A stretch of 64,000 nucleotides of DNA from JAAFHB01 sp038236995 (GCA_038236995.1 JBBRZE010000011.1:22292-86291), one strand, 5' to 3'; shown: positions 8,763 to 18,818, counted from the stretch's first letter. Numbers and translations: made by a program. The notes: generated from the letters alone by a model not told the origin.

Positions 8763-8830
8763 GCGAACAAACGCCAGACTTTAAAACATGAATATCAATG
8801 ATATTTGGATTGTATAATTCGGTGTGCCTT

Positions 8831-10777
8831 TTAGTCTTCCGCCGCCAGTATCATCATCGAAATAGGATGCAGACGAACAAGACTGGTCTTTGTATAGCCC
8901 GCACCATTGGGCATCACCTCCCCATTTTGGGCAACAATCAGCCAGTTTTCCATCGGGATTTCGTATTCAACCGAGTAGCTGTTGCCGTTGAGAAGTACCA
9001 GAATCCGCCGCCAGCGATCGCCATTCGCATGATCGCAAAGCTCGTAGGCGATGACCCCGGGTATATATTTTCCAAAGAACCTCAGTTTCGATCGTATCAT
9101 ATCACTATCGGAGATTCTGAATGCCGGGTGCTGGTGCCTCAATTCAATACAGTTTCTCACAAATTTCACCAATCCGGCATTCCGTGTCTTCGCACTCCAA
9201 TCAATTTGATTAATAAGATCCGGCGACCGGTACGAATCGGGGTGCCCTCCCTTCGAGCGAAGCATTTCATCACCCGCAAAGAGAAAAGGTACACCCTGCG
9301 ATGTGAGAACAATCCCAAGACCAAGCCGGGCCATCCGCTCGACAGTTTCGGATGAGGCTTCGGGGCAGGAATACTGAAGCTTATCGAAAAGGGTATAATT
9401 ATCGTGACAAGAGATATAATTCACGCATTGGGAAGGACTATTTGCCCATGCCTGTTTTGAAGTAACGACATAGTCGTAAATAATCTGATCGTGCTGGACG
9501 GCCCCGATGATAGCAAATTTTAGTTGCTCTTCGCGCAACGTAGCCCCGCTGATAAAACCGGCGTTGTTTTTTTCGAAAGGAGATCCCTTTAATCCATTTC
9601 GCATATCATCGCAGAAAGATGAAATCCGGTCGAGTTGGCGTGTATTTGATTTAACAGCCCTCAATGTTTCAGGATAAGGGCTTGTGCCGGCACTCCATCC
9701 TTCACCATACATGAATATCTCATTATCAATCGTGTCGAGTCTTTTTCGTATAAGATTGATCGTTTCAATATCCATCAATCCCATCAGATCGAAACGAAAA
9801 CCGTCGATGTGATACTCTTCTGCCCAATAAGCGACAGATTCGATGATGTATTTCCTGACCATTTCGCGCTCGGTGGCCAATTCAGTTCCGCATCCGCTGG
9901 CATCCGAAAACCGGCCATCCTGATTAAAACGGTAAAAATATCCGGGAACAGTCTGGTTAAAATAGGATTCGAAAATCAGGCCGGTATGATTGTAAACGAC
10001 ATCAAGTATTACACCCATACCATTGTTATGAATTGACATAACAGCCATCTTCAACTCCCTGATACGCACCGAGCCATCAATCGGATCGGATGAATACCAA
10101 CCCTCGGGCGTGTTGTAATTTAACGGATCGTAACCCCAGTTATACTGAGCGGTCAGATTTAATTCGTCGACCGTATAGAAATCGGCAACCGGAAGCAGGT
10201 GAACATGTGTAATTCCAAGTTCTTTCAGATGATCGATTCCTGTGGATTCTCCCGAAGGGAGCTTTGTTCCCTTTTCGGTAAATCCCAGGTACTTGCCTTT
10301 ATTCTTTATTCCAGAAGTGGGAGACATCGAAAAGTCACGGATGTGAACTTCATAAATCACCATATCTGTGGGGCTTGCAGCGGTGTGGCGGGTGTCGGCA
10401 TCCCACTTGGGAGGATTGCTCTTTTTCGGGTCGATGATCATACCCCTAAGGCCGTTCACGCCTGTAGCTTTTGCATAGATATCGGGACCTTCCTTCAGCC
10501 ACCCTTCACCATCGCGAACCTGAATTGTATAAAACAACCCTGCCAGATTCTCTTTGATTTCATAAATCCAGGTACCATCTTCAGCCGGTAAAAGCTGGAA
10601 TTCCTGAATTGCCTCGCCCCCCTGCCCAGTCTTGTACAAACGAAAAAAGATCCGCTTAGCAGTAGGTGCCCAGATATTTATGCGGGTTTTTTCGGGTGTC
10701 CAAATAATTCCCAAATCACGACCCTCGTAAACAGGGAGGTTGTCAAAATCACTATCCTTAAATTTCCAGTCTCTCAT
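8831..10777 (-). CDS. pulA: Type I pullulanase (cytoplasmic)
   Basis: The enzyme hydrolyses alpha-1,6 branch points of glycogen, pullulan or limit dextrins. An N-terminal CBM48-like domain (RINIWAPTAKRIFFRLY) precedes the GH13 barrel. The pullulanase signature YNWGYDPLNY is present, as are DVVYNHT, GFRFDLMG (nucleophile Asp), MYGEGW (acid/base Glu) and SCHDNYTL. The 648-residue length fits cytosolic type I pullulanases. There is no signal peptide, so it acts on internal glycogen or imported maltodextrin, together with the glucanotransferase at 26531-29251. The gene upstream (10783-11277) ends 5 bp before this start, so the two are probably co-transcribed. Confidence 0.95.
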   Translation of the reverse strand: MRDWKFKDSDFDNLPVYEGRDLGIIWTPEKTRINIWAPTAKRIFFRLYKTGQGGEAIQEFQLLPAEDGTWIYEIKENLAGLFYTIQVRDGEGWLKEGPDIYAKATGVNGLRGMIIDPKKSNPPKWDADTRHTAASPTDMVIYEVHIRDFSMSPTSGIKNKGKYLGFTEKGTKLPSGESTGIDHLKELGITHVHLLPVADFYTVDELNLTAQYNWGYDPLNYNTPEGWYSSDPIDGSVRIRELKMAVMSIHNNGMGVILDVVYNHTGLIFESYFNQTVPGYFYRFNQDGRFSDASGCGTELATEREMVRKYIIESVAYWAEEYHIDGFRFDLMGLMDIETINLIRKRLDTIDNEIFMYGEGWSAGTSPYPETLRAVKSNTRQLDRISSFCDDMRNGLKGSPFEKNNAGFISGATLREEQLKFAIIGAVQHDQIIYDYVVTSKQAWANSPSQCVNYISCHDNYTLFDKLQYSCPEASSETVERMARLGLGIVLTSQGVPFLFAGDEMLRSKGGHPDSYRSPDLINQIDWSAKTRNAGLVKFVRNCIELRHQHPAFRISDSDMIRSKLRFFGKYIPGVIAYELCDHANGDRWRRILVLLNGNSYSVEYEIPMENWLIVAQNGEVMPNGAGYTKTSLVRLHPISMMILAAED

Positions 10778-10782
10778 TTAAC

Positions 10783-11277
10783 TCAAAAAAGTTTCAGCCT
10801 GATTGTCTGGCTTTTAAATCTCTTACCATTTCGATCTTCCATCGCTATACTCATCCGGCATGCCAGCTGCAACTCAGGAACAGCTTCATAAAATTGATCG
10901 AGTGAAATATCCAGTACATATGCTTTACCGGGTTCTAAAAGCAAAGGATAAATCTCTGCATGTTCGACCTTAAGCACCCTGAATTTTCGTTTGCTAAACC
11001 ACCGTTTAAAAGTAATAACAGGCGCATTGAGATCGATATCTTTCGTTCCTGTATTTGTAACCGTCATCCCGATAATTGAAGGATTGAATTTTTGGCTTTT
11101 ATCAAGAATAATTTCAGCTGCGTAAGGCACCTTTCTCTTGTTAAACGACAATTTTTTACCATTTGTGCCCTTTGCAAAAGTACGTGTACGGTTAAAAACA
11201 AGTAATCCGACCACCAATACAATGGTAATCAGACTCCATTTCAGTAACGTTAATACAAAAGGTGATACATCCATCAT
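10783..11277 (-). CDS. Hypothetical membrane-anchored protein
   Basis: I do not recognise the family. The protein has 164 residues with one N-terminal membrane helix (FVLTLLKWSLITIVLVVGLL). A soluble domain follows, rich in beta-prone stretches (SIIGMTVTNTGTKDIDLNAP, EPGKAYVLDISLDQFYE). The topology suggests the soluble part lies in the periplasm or faces the cytoplasm; the basic RTRTFAKG after the helix favours a cytoplasmic side. It lies 5 bp before pulA on the same strand and is separated from rnr by a terminator, so it heads a two-gene unit. Confidence 0.7.
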   Translation of the reverse strand: MMDVSPFVLTLLKWSLITIVLVVGLLVFNRTRTFAKGTNGKKLSFNKRKVPYAAEIILDKSQKFNPSIIGMTVTNTGTKDIDLNAPVITFKRWFSKRKFRVLKVEHAEIYPLLLEPGKAYVLDISLDQFYEAVPELQLACRMSIAMEDRNGKRFKSQTIRLKLF

Positions 11278-11402
11278 CGCTTAGATTGAAATTACCCCCA
11301 ATTTTGGGATATCGATAATTTATCCGGTAATTTACCGCAAAAGAATAGAAATAAACAGAGACAAACAAACTTTTAATTGCGACTTAAATATCAAGATATG
11401 AT

Positions 11403-11434
11403 AAAAGCCTGACATCTAATTCTGTCAGGCTTTT
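11403..11434. terminator. Bidirectional intrinsic terminator after rnr
   Basis: AAAAGCCTGACA and TGTCAGGCTTTT form a perfect 12-bp hairpin with an 8-nt loop, with runs of A and T at the two ends. It lies 40 bp past the rnr stop and separates rnr from the downstream minus-strand pair. Confidence 0.9.
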
Positions 11435-11474
11435 GCCATTTTAGAAAACGGGCATTGCTTTGTTATTGTCTAAC

Positions 11475-13670
11475 TCACTTATACTTTTTTCTTCCCTTCA
11501 CCTGGGTTTTTACCCTTTGCGGAGGCAGCTCTTCGCCAACAATCCGGAAATCAAGCTGTTTCTTATCAAGATTTGCCCTTGCTATTTCTACTTCGATCAC
11601 ATCGCCCAACTGATATTTCTTATGGGTACGTCGACCGATGATGCAATAGTTTTTTTCGTCGAACTCATAAAAGTCATCTGTAAGTTCGAATAGCGGAACC
11701 ATTCCTTCACATTTATTTTCATCCAGTTCCACATAAATTCCCCACTCTTTTACACCGGATATCACGCCCTTAAACTGCTGTCCAATCTTGTCAGCCATAA
11801 ATTCAACCTGTTTGTACTTGATGGATGCCCGTTCTGCACTGGCAGCCCTGTTTTCCATTTCGGAAGAATGTTTGCACATCCCTTCATACTGATCGGCCTG
11901 AACCGACCGCCCGTCTTCGAGATATCGCGCCAACAAACGATGCACCATCATATCGGGATATCGACGGATGGGAGATGTAAAATGGGTGTAATATTCGAAA
12001 CCAAGACCATAATGGCCAATGTTTCGGGTTGAATATTCGGCTTTTGCCATGGTCCGTATGGCGAGTGTTTCAATCACATTCTGTTCTTTTTTCCCGGCAA
12101 CATTTTCGATCAGTTTATTCATTGATGCGGTAACCGTCTGGGGATTATTGGTCTGAATTCCATACCCAAACCGTTTGATAAAGTGATTAAACGAGTCGAG
12201 TTTATCGGGATCCGGCTTATCATGAATCCTGTAAACAAAGGTTCGTTCCTTCTTTTTAGAGCCTGGTTTACCAACGAATTCAGCAACCCGTTTGTTGGCC
12301 AGCAACATAAACTCCTCTATCAATTTGTTCGAGTCTTTCGACTCTTTGAAAAATACGCTCAGTGGCTTACCATCTTTATCGATTTCAAACTTCACCTCAA
12401 CACGATCGAAACCGATTGATCCATTTTCGAAACGAATCGCCCTCAATTGTTTCGCCAAACGGTCTAACGTGAGGATTTCCACCTTTAAATCACCTTCACC
12501 TGTTTCGATCACCTGCTGTGCCTCCTCATATGCAAACCGGCGATCGGAATGGATAATTGTCCGTCCAAACCATTCGTTGACAACCAAACTGTTATCATCG
12601 ATTTGAAATACAGCCGAAAAACATAATTTGTCTTCATTTGGCCGTAGCGAACAAACCCCGTTCGACAATTTTTCGGGCAACATCGGTACCACCCGATCGA
12701 CTAGATAAACGGAGGTTGCCCTGTTATAGGCTTCATCCTCAAGCAATGACTCAGGCTTCACATAATAGGTGACGTCGGCAATATGAACGCCGACTTCCCA
12801 GAATCCGTTTTCAAGTTTTTGAATTGAAAGGGCATCATCGAAATCCTTGGCATCGGCCGGATCAATTGTAAAAGTTGGTACACCACGGAAATCGCGTCTT
12901 TTACCGATCTCCTCTTCAGTAATCTCTGTCGAAATCCGTTCAGCAGCCTGATTAACCGCTTCGGGATATCCATACGGAAGACCAAATTCAGCAAGAATGG
13001 CATGCATTTCGGTGTTATTGTTACCCGCATCGCCCAAAACATCAATAATTTCCGCAAAGGGATTTCTCGCACGTTCCGGCCAGTCCATAATGCGTGCCAC
13101 GGCTTTCTGACCATGTTTCGCTCCTAAAAGCTTGTCTTTGGGGATAAAAAGATCGAATGGTGTTTTTTTGTTGGGGACCAGAAAAGCGCTGAACTGAGAT
13201 ATCTCGACCGTTCCAACAAACGTCGTTTTTGCACGTTCAATCACTTCCATCACCTCAGCCTCCGGATTACTTCTTTTCCGGCGTGCGTATAAGCGAATTC
13301 TTACTTTATCGCCGTCGAGTGCATGATTCATATTCGCCGCCGAAACAAAAACAGGCTCGTCAAGCTCTTCGCTTCTTACCTGTCCATATCCTTTCGAATT
13401 AATTTCTACAATTCCTGTTGCTGTTCCACCCTGAGATTTAAGGCGGAATTTTCCGCGTTCTGTTTCCACAACGGTATCAGCGTCGCGCAACTCCTGTAAA
13501 ACAACATTTACAAGCTGCAATTCACCGACATCCTTTGCACCAACTGCTGCCCCTATTTGTTTGTAATTGAATGACTGATTGCTATTTTCGTAATAGACAG
13601 ACAGGATTGCCTTCTTCAACCCTGCTTTATTAAAGCTGAGTGCTTTTTTGTTTTTTTTATCTTTAGCCAT
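11475..13670 (-). CDS. rnr: Ribonuclease R
   Basis: RNase R is a processive 3'-to-5' exoribonuclease that degrades structured RNA. Domains run in the usual order: a basic helix-turn-helix N-terminus (SFNKAGLKKAILSVYY), cold-shock domains, and the RNB catalytic domain with FTIDPADAKDFDDALSI carrying the metal-binding aspartates (near residues 260-275). RNB signature motifs HYGLGFEYYTHFTSPIRRYPD follow. A C-terminal S1 domain starts near FKGVISGVKEWGIYVEL, with a Lys/Arg-rich tail. At 731 residues it is full length. It is a single gene, divergent from comF, with a terminator downstream. Confidence 0.96.
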   Translation of the reverse strand: MAKDKKNKKALSFNKAGLKKAILSVYYENSNQSFNYKQIGAAVGAKDVGELQLVNVVLQELRDADTVVETERGKFRLKSQGGTATGIVEINSKGYGQVRSEELDEPVFVSAANMNHALDGDKVRIRLYARRKRSNPEAEVMEVIERAKTTFVGTVEISQFSAFLVPNKKTPFDLFIPKDKLLGAKHGQKAVARIMDWPERARNPFAEIIDVLGDAGNNNTEMHAILAEFGLPYGYPEAVNQAAERISTEITEEEIGKRRDFRGVPTFTIDPADAKDFDDALSIQKLENGFWEVGVHIADVTYYVKPESLLEDEAYNRATSVYLVDRVVPMLPEKLSNGVCSLRPNEDKLCFSAVFQIDDNSLVVNEWFGRTIIHSDRRFAYEEAQQVIETGEGDLKVEILTLDRLAKQLRAIRFENGSIGFDRVEVKFEIDKDGKPLSVFFKESKDSNKLIEEFMLLANKRVAEFVGKPGSKKKERTFVYRIHDKPDPDKLDSFNHFIKRFGYGIQTNNPQTVTASMNKLIENVAGKKEQNVIETLAIRTMAKAEYSTRNIGHYGLGFEYYTHFTSPIRRYPDMMVHRLLARYLEDGRSVQADQYEGMCKHSSEMENRAASAERASIKYKQVEFMADKIGQQFKGVISGVKEWGIYVELDENKCEGMVPLFELTDDFYEFDEKNYCIIGRRTHKKYQLGDVIEVEIARANLDKKQLDFRIVGEELPPQRVKTQVKGRKKYK

Positions 13671-13789
13671 AATGCTTTTGATTTTGCAAATAAAGGTAGA
13701 CGATATTTTTGATAAACAATTTTGATTTCCACCTTTTGTGAAAACCTTTCTTTAAATTTGTAATTGTAAAGCAGATAGAATCCATCTAA

Positions 13790-14473
13790 ATGACACGATT
13801 CGACGATCTTATTTCACTCTTTTATCCACGGCTTTGTGCCGGATGCAATACCGCTCTTGTGAAAGGCGAAGAAGTGCTTTGTCTTCATTGTCTGGCCGAT
13901 CTTCCACGGACAAATTATCATTTACTCGCAGAAAATCCGGTATTTCAGTTATTTATCGGAAGGGCGAATATTACGCTGGCCTCCTCATTTTGCCGGTTTG
14001 ATAAAGGAGGACGTTTGCAGCATCTTTTACATCAGCTTAAATACAAAGGCAATTGTGAGGTTGGTAAAAAAATGGGGGTCCTGTTTGGATATGATCTTAT
14101 TCAAAGTTCATCCTACCAGGAAATTGATGCAATTATTCCTGTACCCCTTCATCCTAAAAAAGAGAAAAAAAGAGGATATAACCAGAGCGCCGAAATTTGC
14201 AAAGGATTGGCTGATTCCATGAACCGGCCAGTCATTTCGGGTAACCTGGTAAGGGAAGTTCACACTTCAACTCAAACACGAAAGGGAAGATTTGAGCGAT
14301 GGGAAAATGTAAGCGGAATTTTCATCGTTAAAAATGAGGCTTTATTGGCCGGAAAACATTTATTACTCGTTGATGACGTCGTGACTACGGGTGCAACTCT
14401 GGAAGCTTGCTGCGAACCTTTATTGAAGATTTCTGGCGTAAGGGTTAGTATTGCTACGTTGGCAAGTGCTTAG
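13790..14473 (+). CDS. comF: ComF family phosphoribosyltransferase-like protein
   Basis: ComF-family proteins combine an N-terminal zinc ribbon with a type I phosphoribosyltransferase fold; in naturally competent bacteria ComF takes part in DNA uptake. Here the cysteine pairs CAGC and CLHC form the ribbon (residues 16-35). The PRPP-binding loop LLLVDDVVTTGATL is intact, and the family motif PVPLHPKKEKKRGYNQS is present. The length of 227 residues is normal. It is divergent from rnr. A hairpin 40 bp past the stop ends it. Whether this organism is competent cannot be told from the window. Confidence 0.92.
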   Translation: MTRFDDLISLFYPRLCAGCNTALVKGEEVLCLHCLADLPRTNYHLLAENPVFQLFIGRANITLASSFCRFDKGGRLQHLLHQLKYKGNCEVGKKMGVLFGYDLIQSSSYQEIDAIIPVPLHPKKEKKRGYNQSAEICKGLADSMNRPVISGNLVREVHTSTQTRKGRFERWENVSGIFIVKNEALLAGKHLLLVDDVVTTGATLEACCEPLLKISGVRVSIATLASA

Positions 14474-14512
14474 ATTGCACCTATTAAATCCAACAAATAA
14501 TGAACATGCATA

Positions 14513-14553
14513 AAAAAAACCGCAACAATCAAATATTTAGATTGTTGCGGTTT
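14513..14553. terminator. Terminator for the initiator tRNA (minus) and comF (plus)
   Basis: AAACCGCAACAATC and GATTGTTGCGGTTT form a perfect 14-bp stem with a 9-nt loop. On the minus strand the stem is followed by a run of eight T, directly after the tRNA 3' end. On the plus strand only a short T run follows, so it works mainly for the tRNA. Confidence 0.88.
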
Positions 14554-14558
14554 CAGAG

Positions 14559-14631
<73 letters not shown>

Positions 14632-14885
14632 GTATATCGTTGTTTTAAATGAACGTCTTATTCTTTAAGAGGGTGCAAATGTAGTTACAAAAATCGAGAA
14701 ATAAAATAATAAAATCACAAAAAAAAATTGGTATTCCAAATTATCAGAAGTGTATAATCTGTTAAGCATTTGATAATCTATAACTTCAAACAGTCTTTCA
14801 GCTTGAAATTGTTTAGATTTTGCTCAATATTTTGTGTATCGATTTAATTTCATGTAAGTTTGAAAACTATTGATATAAAAAAGGA

Positions 14886-15749
14886 ATGCCGAAAGAAAGA
14901 AAGCGGGACAGAATTAAGAAATTATTTCAAAATCCATACAGGATTGTAATATTTAATGACCTTAATTTGCATATTATAAAGCAAATACGATTTAATGCAA
15001 GAACGCTGGTGATGGCTTTGGTTTTTGCGGTCGTATTTATCATCATCGGAGTTACTGTTTTAATTGCTTTTACACCATTAAGGGAATACATTCCGGGTTA
15101 TCCTACCGGGAAAATGAGGCAAATGCTGATTCGCAATGTGTTGATTGTCGATTCACTTGATCTTGAAATCCAACGGCGCGACAAGTATTTCAACGACTTT
15201 AGAGCCATGTTGGCTGGCGAAACGCCTTCAGATACTGCTGTCAGTCGTGGGGCATTACCAAGACCCGATCAGGTTCAGTTCAAAAAATACGATCACGACA
15301 GTCTTTTCAAAGATGAAATAGCACAGGAGCAGACCAACCTTGGAATAAATTCGGGGCACGTCGCACGAGGCGGAGTCGCAGGTTTACTGTTTTTCCCGCC
15401 CATTAATGGTATGATTACCGGAAAGTACGATGCAAGTAATGGACATTTTGGAGTTGATATTGTGGGTAAACTGAATTCCCGCATATCAGCTGCTCTCGAT
15501 GGAACAGTAATTTTCGCAGGCTGGACAATTGATACGGGTTATGTCATTTATCTTCAACATGAGCAAAATCTGATCACTGTGTACCGTCATAATGCAGAGC
15601 TCCTTAAAATTCAAGGAGATAAAGTGCGAGCCGGGGAAGCAATCGCAATTATGGGTAACACAGGAAAAGAGACAACCGGACCACATCTGCATTTTGAGAT
15701 GTGGCTAAATGGTACATCAATCAACCCGGAAGATTACATCAAATTCTAA
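14886..15749 (+). CDS. M23 family metallopeptidase
   Basis: This is a peptidoglycan DD-endopeptidase of the LytM/MepM type. Near residues 40-63 a single membrane helix (TLVMALVFAVVFIIIGVTVLI) anchors it in the inner membrane with the rest in the periplasm. The catalytic domain is intact: GHFGVDI supplies the first His and Asp zinc ligands, and GPHLHFEMW supplies HxH. Supporting motifs are GTVIFAG and IMGNTGKETTG. The 287-residue length is usual for this Bacteroidota group. dxr starts 9 bp after the stop, then rseP, suggesting one operon. Confidence 0.93.
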   Translation: MPKERKRDRIKKLFQNPYRIVIFNDLNLHIIKQIRFNARTLVMALVFAVVFIIIGVTVLIAFTPLREYIPGYPTGKMRQMLIRNVLIVDSLDLEIQRRDKYFNDFRAMLAGETPSDTAVSRGALPRPDQVQFKKYDHDSLFKDEIAQEQTNLGINSGHVARGGVAGLLFFPPINGMITGKYDASNGHFGVDIVGKLNSRISAALDGTVIFAGWTIDTGYVIYLQHEQNLITVYRHNAELLKIQGDKVRAGEAIAIMGNTGKETTGPHLHFEMWLNGTSINPEDYIKF

Positions 15750-15758
15750 ACCTTTTTT

Positions 15759-16925
15759 ATGAAAAATATTGCGATACTCGGTTCAACTGGTTCAATCGGA
15801 CAGCAGGCTCTCGAAGTAATTGATAATAATCCGGAAAGATTCACTGTCGAAGTTTTGACCGCGAACAATAATGTGAGTTTATTGCTGGAACAAGCCAAAA
15901 AATTTCATCCAAATGTTGTCGTAATAGCTAACGAAGCAAAATATGAAGTTGTAAGAAATGCTCTTGCAGGAGAAGACATTAAAGTTTATGCCGGATCATC
16001 TGCCCTTTCGCAAGTAGTAGAAATGGGGAGTATTGATTTGGTGCTGACAGCAATGGTCGGTTATTCGGGGTTGATACCGACAATAAATGCCGTAAAAGCT
16101 AAAAAACAAATTGCCCTTGCAAATAAAGAGACACTTGTAGTGGCCGGCGATCTGATCAACAAACTGGCGATCGAAAATAAAGTGGATATACTGCCTGTTG
16201 ACTCAGAGCACTCTGCAATTTTTCAATGCCTTGCTGGTGAATATATGAATCCTGTCGAGAAAGTAATTCTTACCTGTTCCGGAGGTCCATTCCATGGAAT
16301 GGCTAAAGAAAAGATTGACAGAGTAGTTTCCAGAGATGCATTAAAGCACCCGAACTGGGATATGGGGGCCAAAATAACCATCGATTCGGCATCACTGATG
16401 AATAAAGGATTTGAGGTAATAGAGGCAAAGTGGCTTTTTGGCTTAAAACCGGAGCAAATTGAAGTGGTAGTGCATCCCCAAAGCATCGTTCATTCGATGG
16501 TTCAATTTTGCGACGGATCTATCAAAGCACAGCTCGGCTTACCTGATATGCGATTACCTATCCAATATGCATTTAGCTTTCCCGAAAGGATCTGCAATTC
16601 TTTTCCAAGGTTGAATTTTGCCGATTTCTCTACCTTGACATTTTCGGCCCCTGATACAAAAATTTTTCGTAATCTTGCACTTGCTTACGAAGCGTTGCAA
16701 AAAGGGGGAAATCTGGCTTGTATTTTGAATGCAGCCAATGAAATAGTAGTTGAGGCATTTCTTAAAGGAAAAATCACTTTCCCTGATATATGGAATGTAA
16801 ATGAACAGGTTATGCAAAAATCGACTTTCATTGCACGGCCAACCCTCGACGATTATATAGCAACGGATCGCGAAGCACGTGCTTATGCTTCCGAGATAGT
16901 GAGCATTTTGCAACTAAAAAATTGA
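15759..16925 (+). CDS. dxr: 1-deoxy-D-xylulose-5-phosphate reductoisomerase
   Basis: The enzyme converts DXP to 2-C-methyl-D-erythritol 4-phosphate with NADPH, the committed step of the MEP isoprenoid pathway. The NADPH loop ILGSTGSIGQQALEVI is at the N-terminus. ANKETLVVAG and the metal and substrate motif PVDSEHSAIFQ follow. The flexible loop region CSGGPFHG and the WDMGAKITIDSASLMNKG segment are all present. At 388 residues it is full length. It lies in a tight run between the M23 peptidase gene (9 bp) and rseP (13 bp). Confidence 0.97.
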   Translation: MKNIAILGSTGSIGQQALEVIDNNPERFTVEVLTANNNVSLLLEQAKKFHPNVVVIANEAKYEVVRNALAGEDIKVYAGSSALSQVVEMGSIDLVLTAMVGYSGLIPTINAVKAKKQIALANKETLVVAGDLINKLAIENKVDILPVDSEHSAIFQCLAGEYMNPVEKVILTCSGGPFHGMAKEKIDRVVSRDALKHPNWDMGAKITIDSASLMNKGFEVIEAKWLFGLKPEQIEVVVHPQSIVHSMVQFCDGSIKAQLGLPDMRLPIQYAFSFPERICNSFPRLNFADFSTLTFSAPDTKIFRNLALAYEALQKGGNLACILNAANEIVVEAFLKGKITFPDIWNVNEQVMQKSTFIARPTLDDYIATDREARAYASEIVSILQLKN

Positions 16926-16938
16926 TATAGTTATACAT

Positions 16939-18264
16939 ATGGTTATTCTCATTAAGGCTGCGCAATTACTACTTAGTCTCTCAATACTGGTTATTATTCA
17001 CGAATTTGGCCATTTCATATTTTCAAAAGCTTTTAAATGTAGGGTCGAAAAGTTTTATCTCTTTTTTGATCCGTGGTTTTCGCTTTTCAAATTTAAAAAA
17101 GGCGAAACAGAATACGGCGTAGGATGGCTGCCATTAGGTGGATACGTTAAAATATCCGGAATGATTGACGAGTCAATGGATAAGGAGCAAATGAAACTGC
17201 CACCTGAACCATGGGAGTTTCGTTCGAAACCTTCCTGGCAACGTTTGATCATCATGATCGGGGGGGTATTGTTTAATCTAATTCTCGCGATTGTTCTCTA
17301 TTCAGCGATTCTCTTTATCTGGGGAGAACAGTATCTTCCAACTAAAAATGTAAAATACGGAATTGCCGTAAGCGAAACGGGAAGAGAGATGGGTCTTCGA
17401 AGTGGAGATAAAATAATATCGGTCGACGGTAACGAAGTTGAAGATTTCAGCAAAATCATCCCTGTAATAGTACTTAACGGAGCCAAAACGATTGAAGTTC
17501 TACGTAACACAGAAACAATTATTGTTCCTGTTAAAGACGAAATAATTCCAAAACTATTAACTGACAGATATTTTATAGATTTAAGAATTCCTTATTCCTG
17601 TAAAGTAATCGGATTTGGCAAAATTTCACCTGCCCGCGATGCTGGTTTTGAAATTGGAGACGAAATCCTGGCAGTTAATGGATCTGGCTTTCAGTTCTTC
17701 GATCAATTCACAGACACAATTGCCAATTCAAAAGGCAAGACAATCAGCATTTTAATAAACAGAAGTGGAACTGAAAAAACTATTCCAGTCAAGATAGGAC
17801 TTACAGGGTTGCTTGGTATTCAACACGAAAAGAAAATTACAGGAGTTTTTGAATTTAAGACAATTACTTACGGGTTCGTTGAATCAATACCTGCAGGTAT
17901 TTCCAAAGGGTATCATGCAGTAGGTAATTATCTGAAACAGTTCAAATTGCTTTTTGCGCCCGAAACAAAAGCTTACGAATCATTGGGTGGATTTATCGCC
18001 ATCGGAAATATTTTCCCAGGTGTTTGGGATTGGGAATCATTCTGGAACCTTACTGCTTTCCTTTCAATTATTCTTGCGGTGATGAATATTCTTCCAATAC
18101 CTGCGCTCGATGGCGGCCACGTTCTGTTTCTCCTTTTTGAGATCATAACCGGAAGAAAACCAAGTGATAAATTCCTTGAGTATGCTCAGATAGTCGGAAT
18201 GGTTATTCTTTTCTCATTGCTTATTTATGCCAATGGAAACGATATCTGGAAATTATTTAAATAA
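16939..18264 (+). CDS. rseP: Site-2 protease RseP
   Basis: RseP is an intramembrane zinc protease that cuts anti-sigma factors and leftover signal peptides. The active-site HEFGH is at residues 21-25 in the first membrane helix, and the third ligand motif LPIPALDGGH is near residue 385. Two PDZ-like segments lie between (MGLRSGDKIISVDG and AGFEIGDEILAVNG). Its 441 residues match E. coli RseP. Cotranscription with the M23 peptidase and dxr is likely, and the dxr-rseP pairing is widespread in bacteria. Confidence 0.96.
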   Translation: MVILIKAAQLLLSLSILVIIHEFGHFIFSKAFKCRVEKFYLFFDPWFSLFKFKKGETEYGVGWLPLGGYVKISGMIDESMDKEQMKLPPEPWEFRSKPSWQRLIIMIGGVLFNLILAIVLYSAILFIWGEQYLPTKNVKYGIAVSETGREMGLRSGDKIISVDGNEVEDFSKIIPVIVLNGAKTIEVLRNTETIIVPVKDEIIPKLLTDRYFIDLRIPYSCKVIGFGKISPARDAGFEIGDEILAVNGSGFQFFDQFTDTIANSKGKTISILINRSGTEKTIPVKIGLTGLLGIQHEKKITGVFEFKTITYGFVESIPAGISKGYHAVGNYLKQFKLLFAPETKAYESLGGFIAIGNIFPGVWDWESFWNLTAFLSIILAVMNILPIPALDGGHVLFLLFEIITGRKPSDKFLEYAQIVGMVILFSLLIYANGNDIWKLFK

Positions 18265-18333
18265 AGAAATCAAGTCGCAATCTCAAAGTAAAAAATTTTT
18301 GGGCAATACAGAATAACGTATCAATTGGAATAC

Positions 18334-18341
18334 TATTTTTG
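18334..18341 (+). promoter_or_regulatory. Candidate -7 promoter box for the first tatA
   Basis: TATTTTTG matches TAnnTTTG and lies 26 bp before the tatA start codon. No convincing -33 TTG was found at the right distance. Confidence 0.4.
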
Positions 18342-18367
18342 CACCAAAACAAATTAAAAGTGATACT

Positions 18368-18595
18368 ATGAACTTGTTAATAATTGCAGGGGTAGTTGGA
18401 CCATGGCAAATCGTTTTAATCGTCGCAGTCGCTCTGCTTATGTTCGGAGGGAAGAAAATTCCTGAACTGATGGGCGGAATAGGTAAAGGCATGAAAGAAT
18501 TTAAAAAGGCCATAAAAGAGGAAGACGAAACACCTTCCGAACCTTCAAAAGAAACGCCAAGAGCAGATAATAAAAGAGAACCTTTGAAAGAATAG
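18368..18595 (+). CDS. tatA: Twin-arginine translocase subunit TatA/E (copy 1)
   Basis: TatA oligomers form the conduit of the twin-arginine export system. The 75-residue protein has the short N-terminal membrane helix (PWQIVLIVAVALLMFGG), the hinge FGGKKIPELM and an amphipathic helix (GIGKGMKEFKKAIKEED), then an acidic tail. A near copy starts 256 bp past this stop. A strong terminator lies between them, so the copies are separate transcription units. tatC is not in the window. Confidence 0.95.
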   Translation: MNLLIIAGVVGPWQIVLIVAVALLMFGGKKIPELMGGIGKGMKEFKKAIKEEDETPSEPSKETPRADNKREPLKE

Positions 18596-18613
18596 TTAAT
18601 CTGCCCTTCATAC

Positions 18614-18649
18614 AAAAAGCCCCGGACAATTCCTTGTTTGGGGCTTTTT
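18614..18649. terminator. Bidirectional terminator after tatA copy 1
   Basis: AAAAAGCCCC and GGGGCTTTTT form the outer stem; inner bases extend it to about 16 bp with two G-T pairs and a TTCC loop. Runs of A and T at the ends make it work in both directions. Confidence 0.92.
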
Positions 18650-18818
18650 GTTGATTTCAATTGATTTGTCCACAATAATACAATTCTATCCGAATGTGCT
18701 ATACAAATTATTGAATTTTAGCAATATGGCGACTGTATTGAAATCGTCACAGAGCCAATAAAAACAGCCTTAAATAAATAAATCAAACAGATATGTCAAA
18801 TTTAGACTCAACTTATGC

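Noticed and set aside
16873..16884. AAGCACGTGCTT palindrome inside dxr considered as another parS
   Set aside because: Only the CACGTG centre agrees; the arms do not match GTTnCACGTGnAAC and the site is coding.
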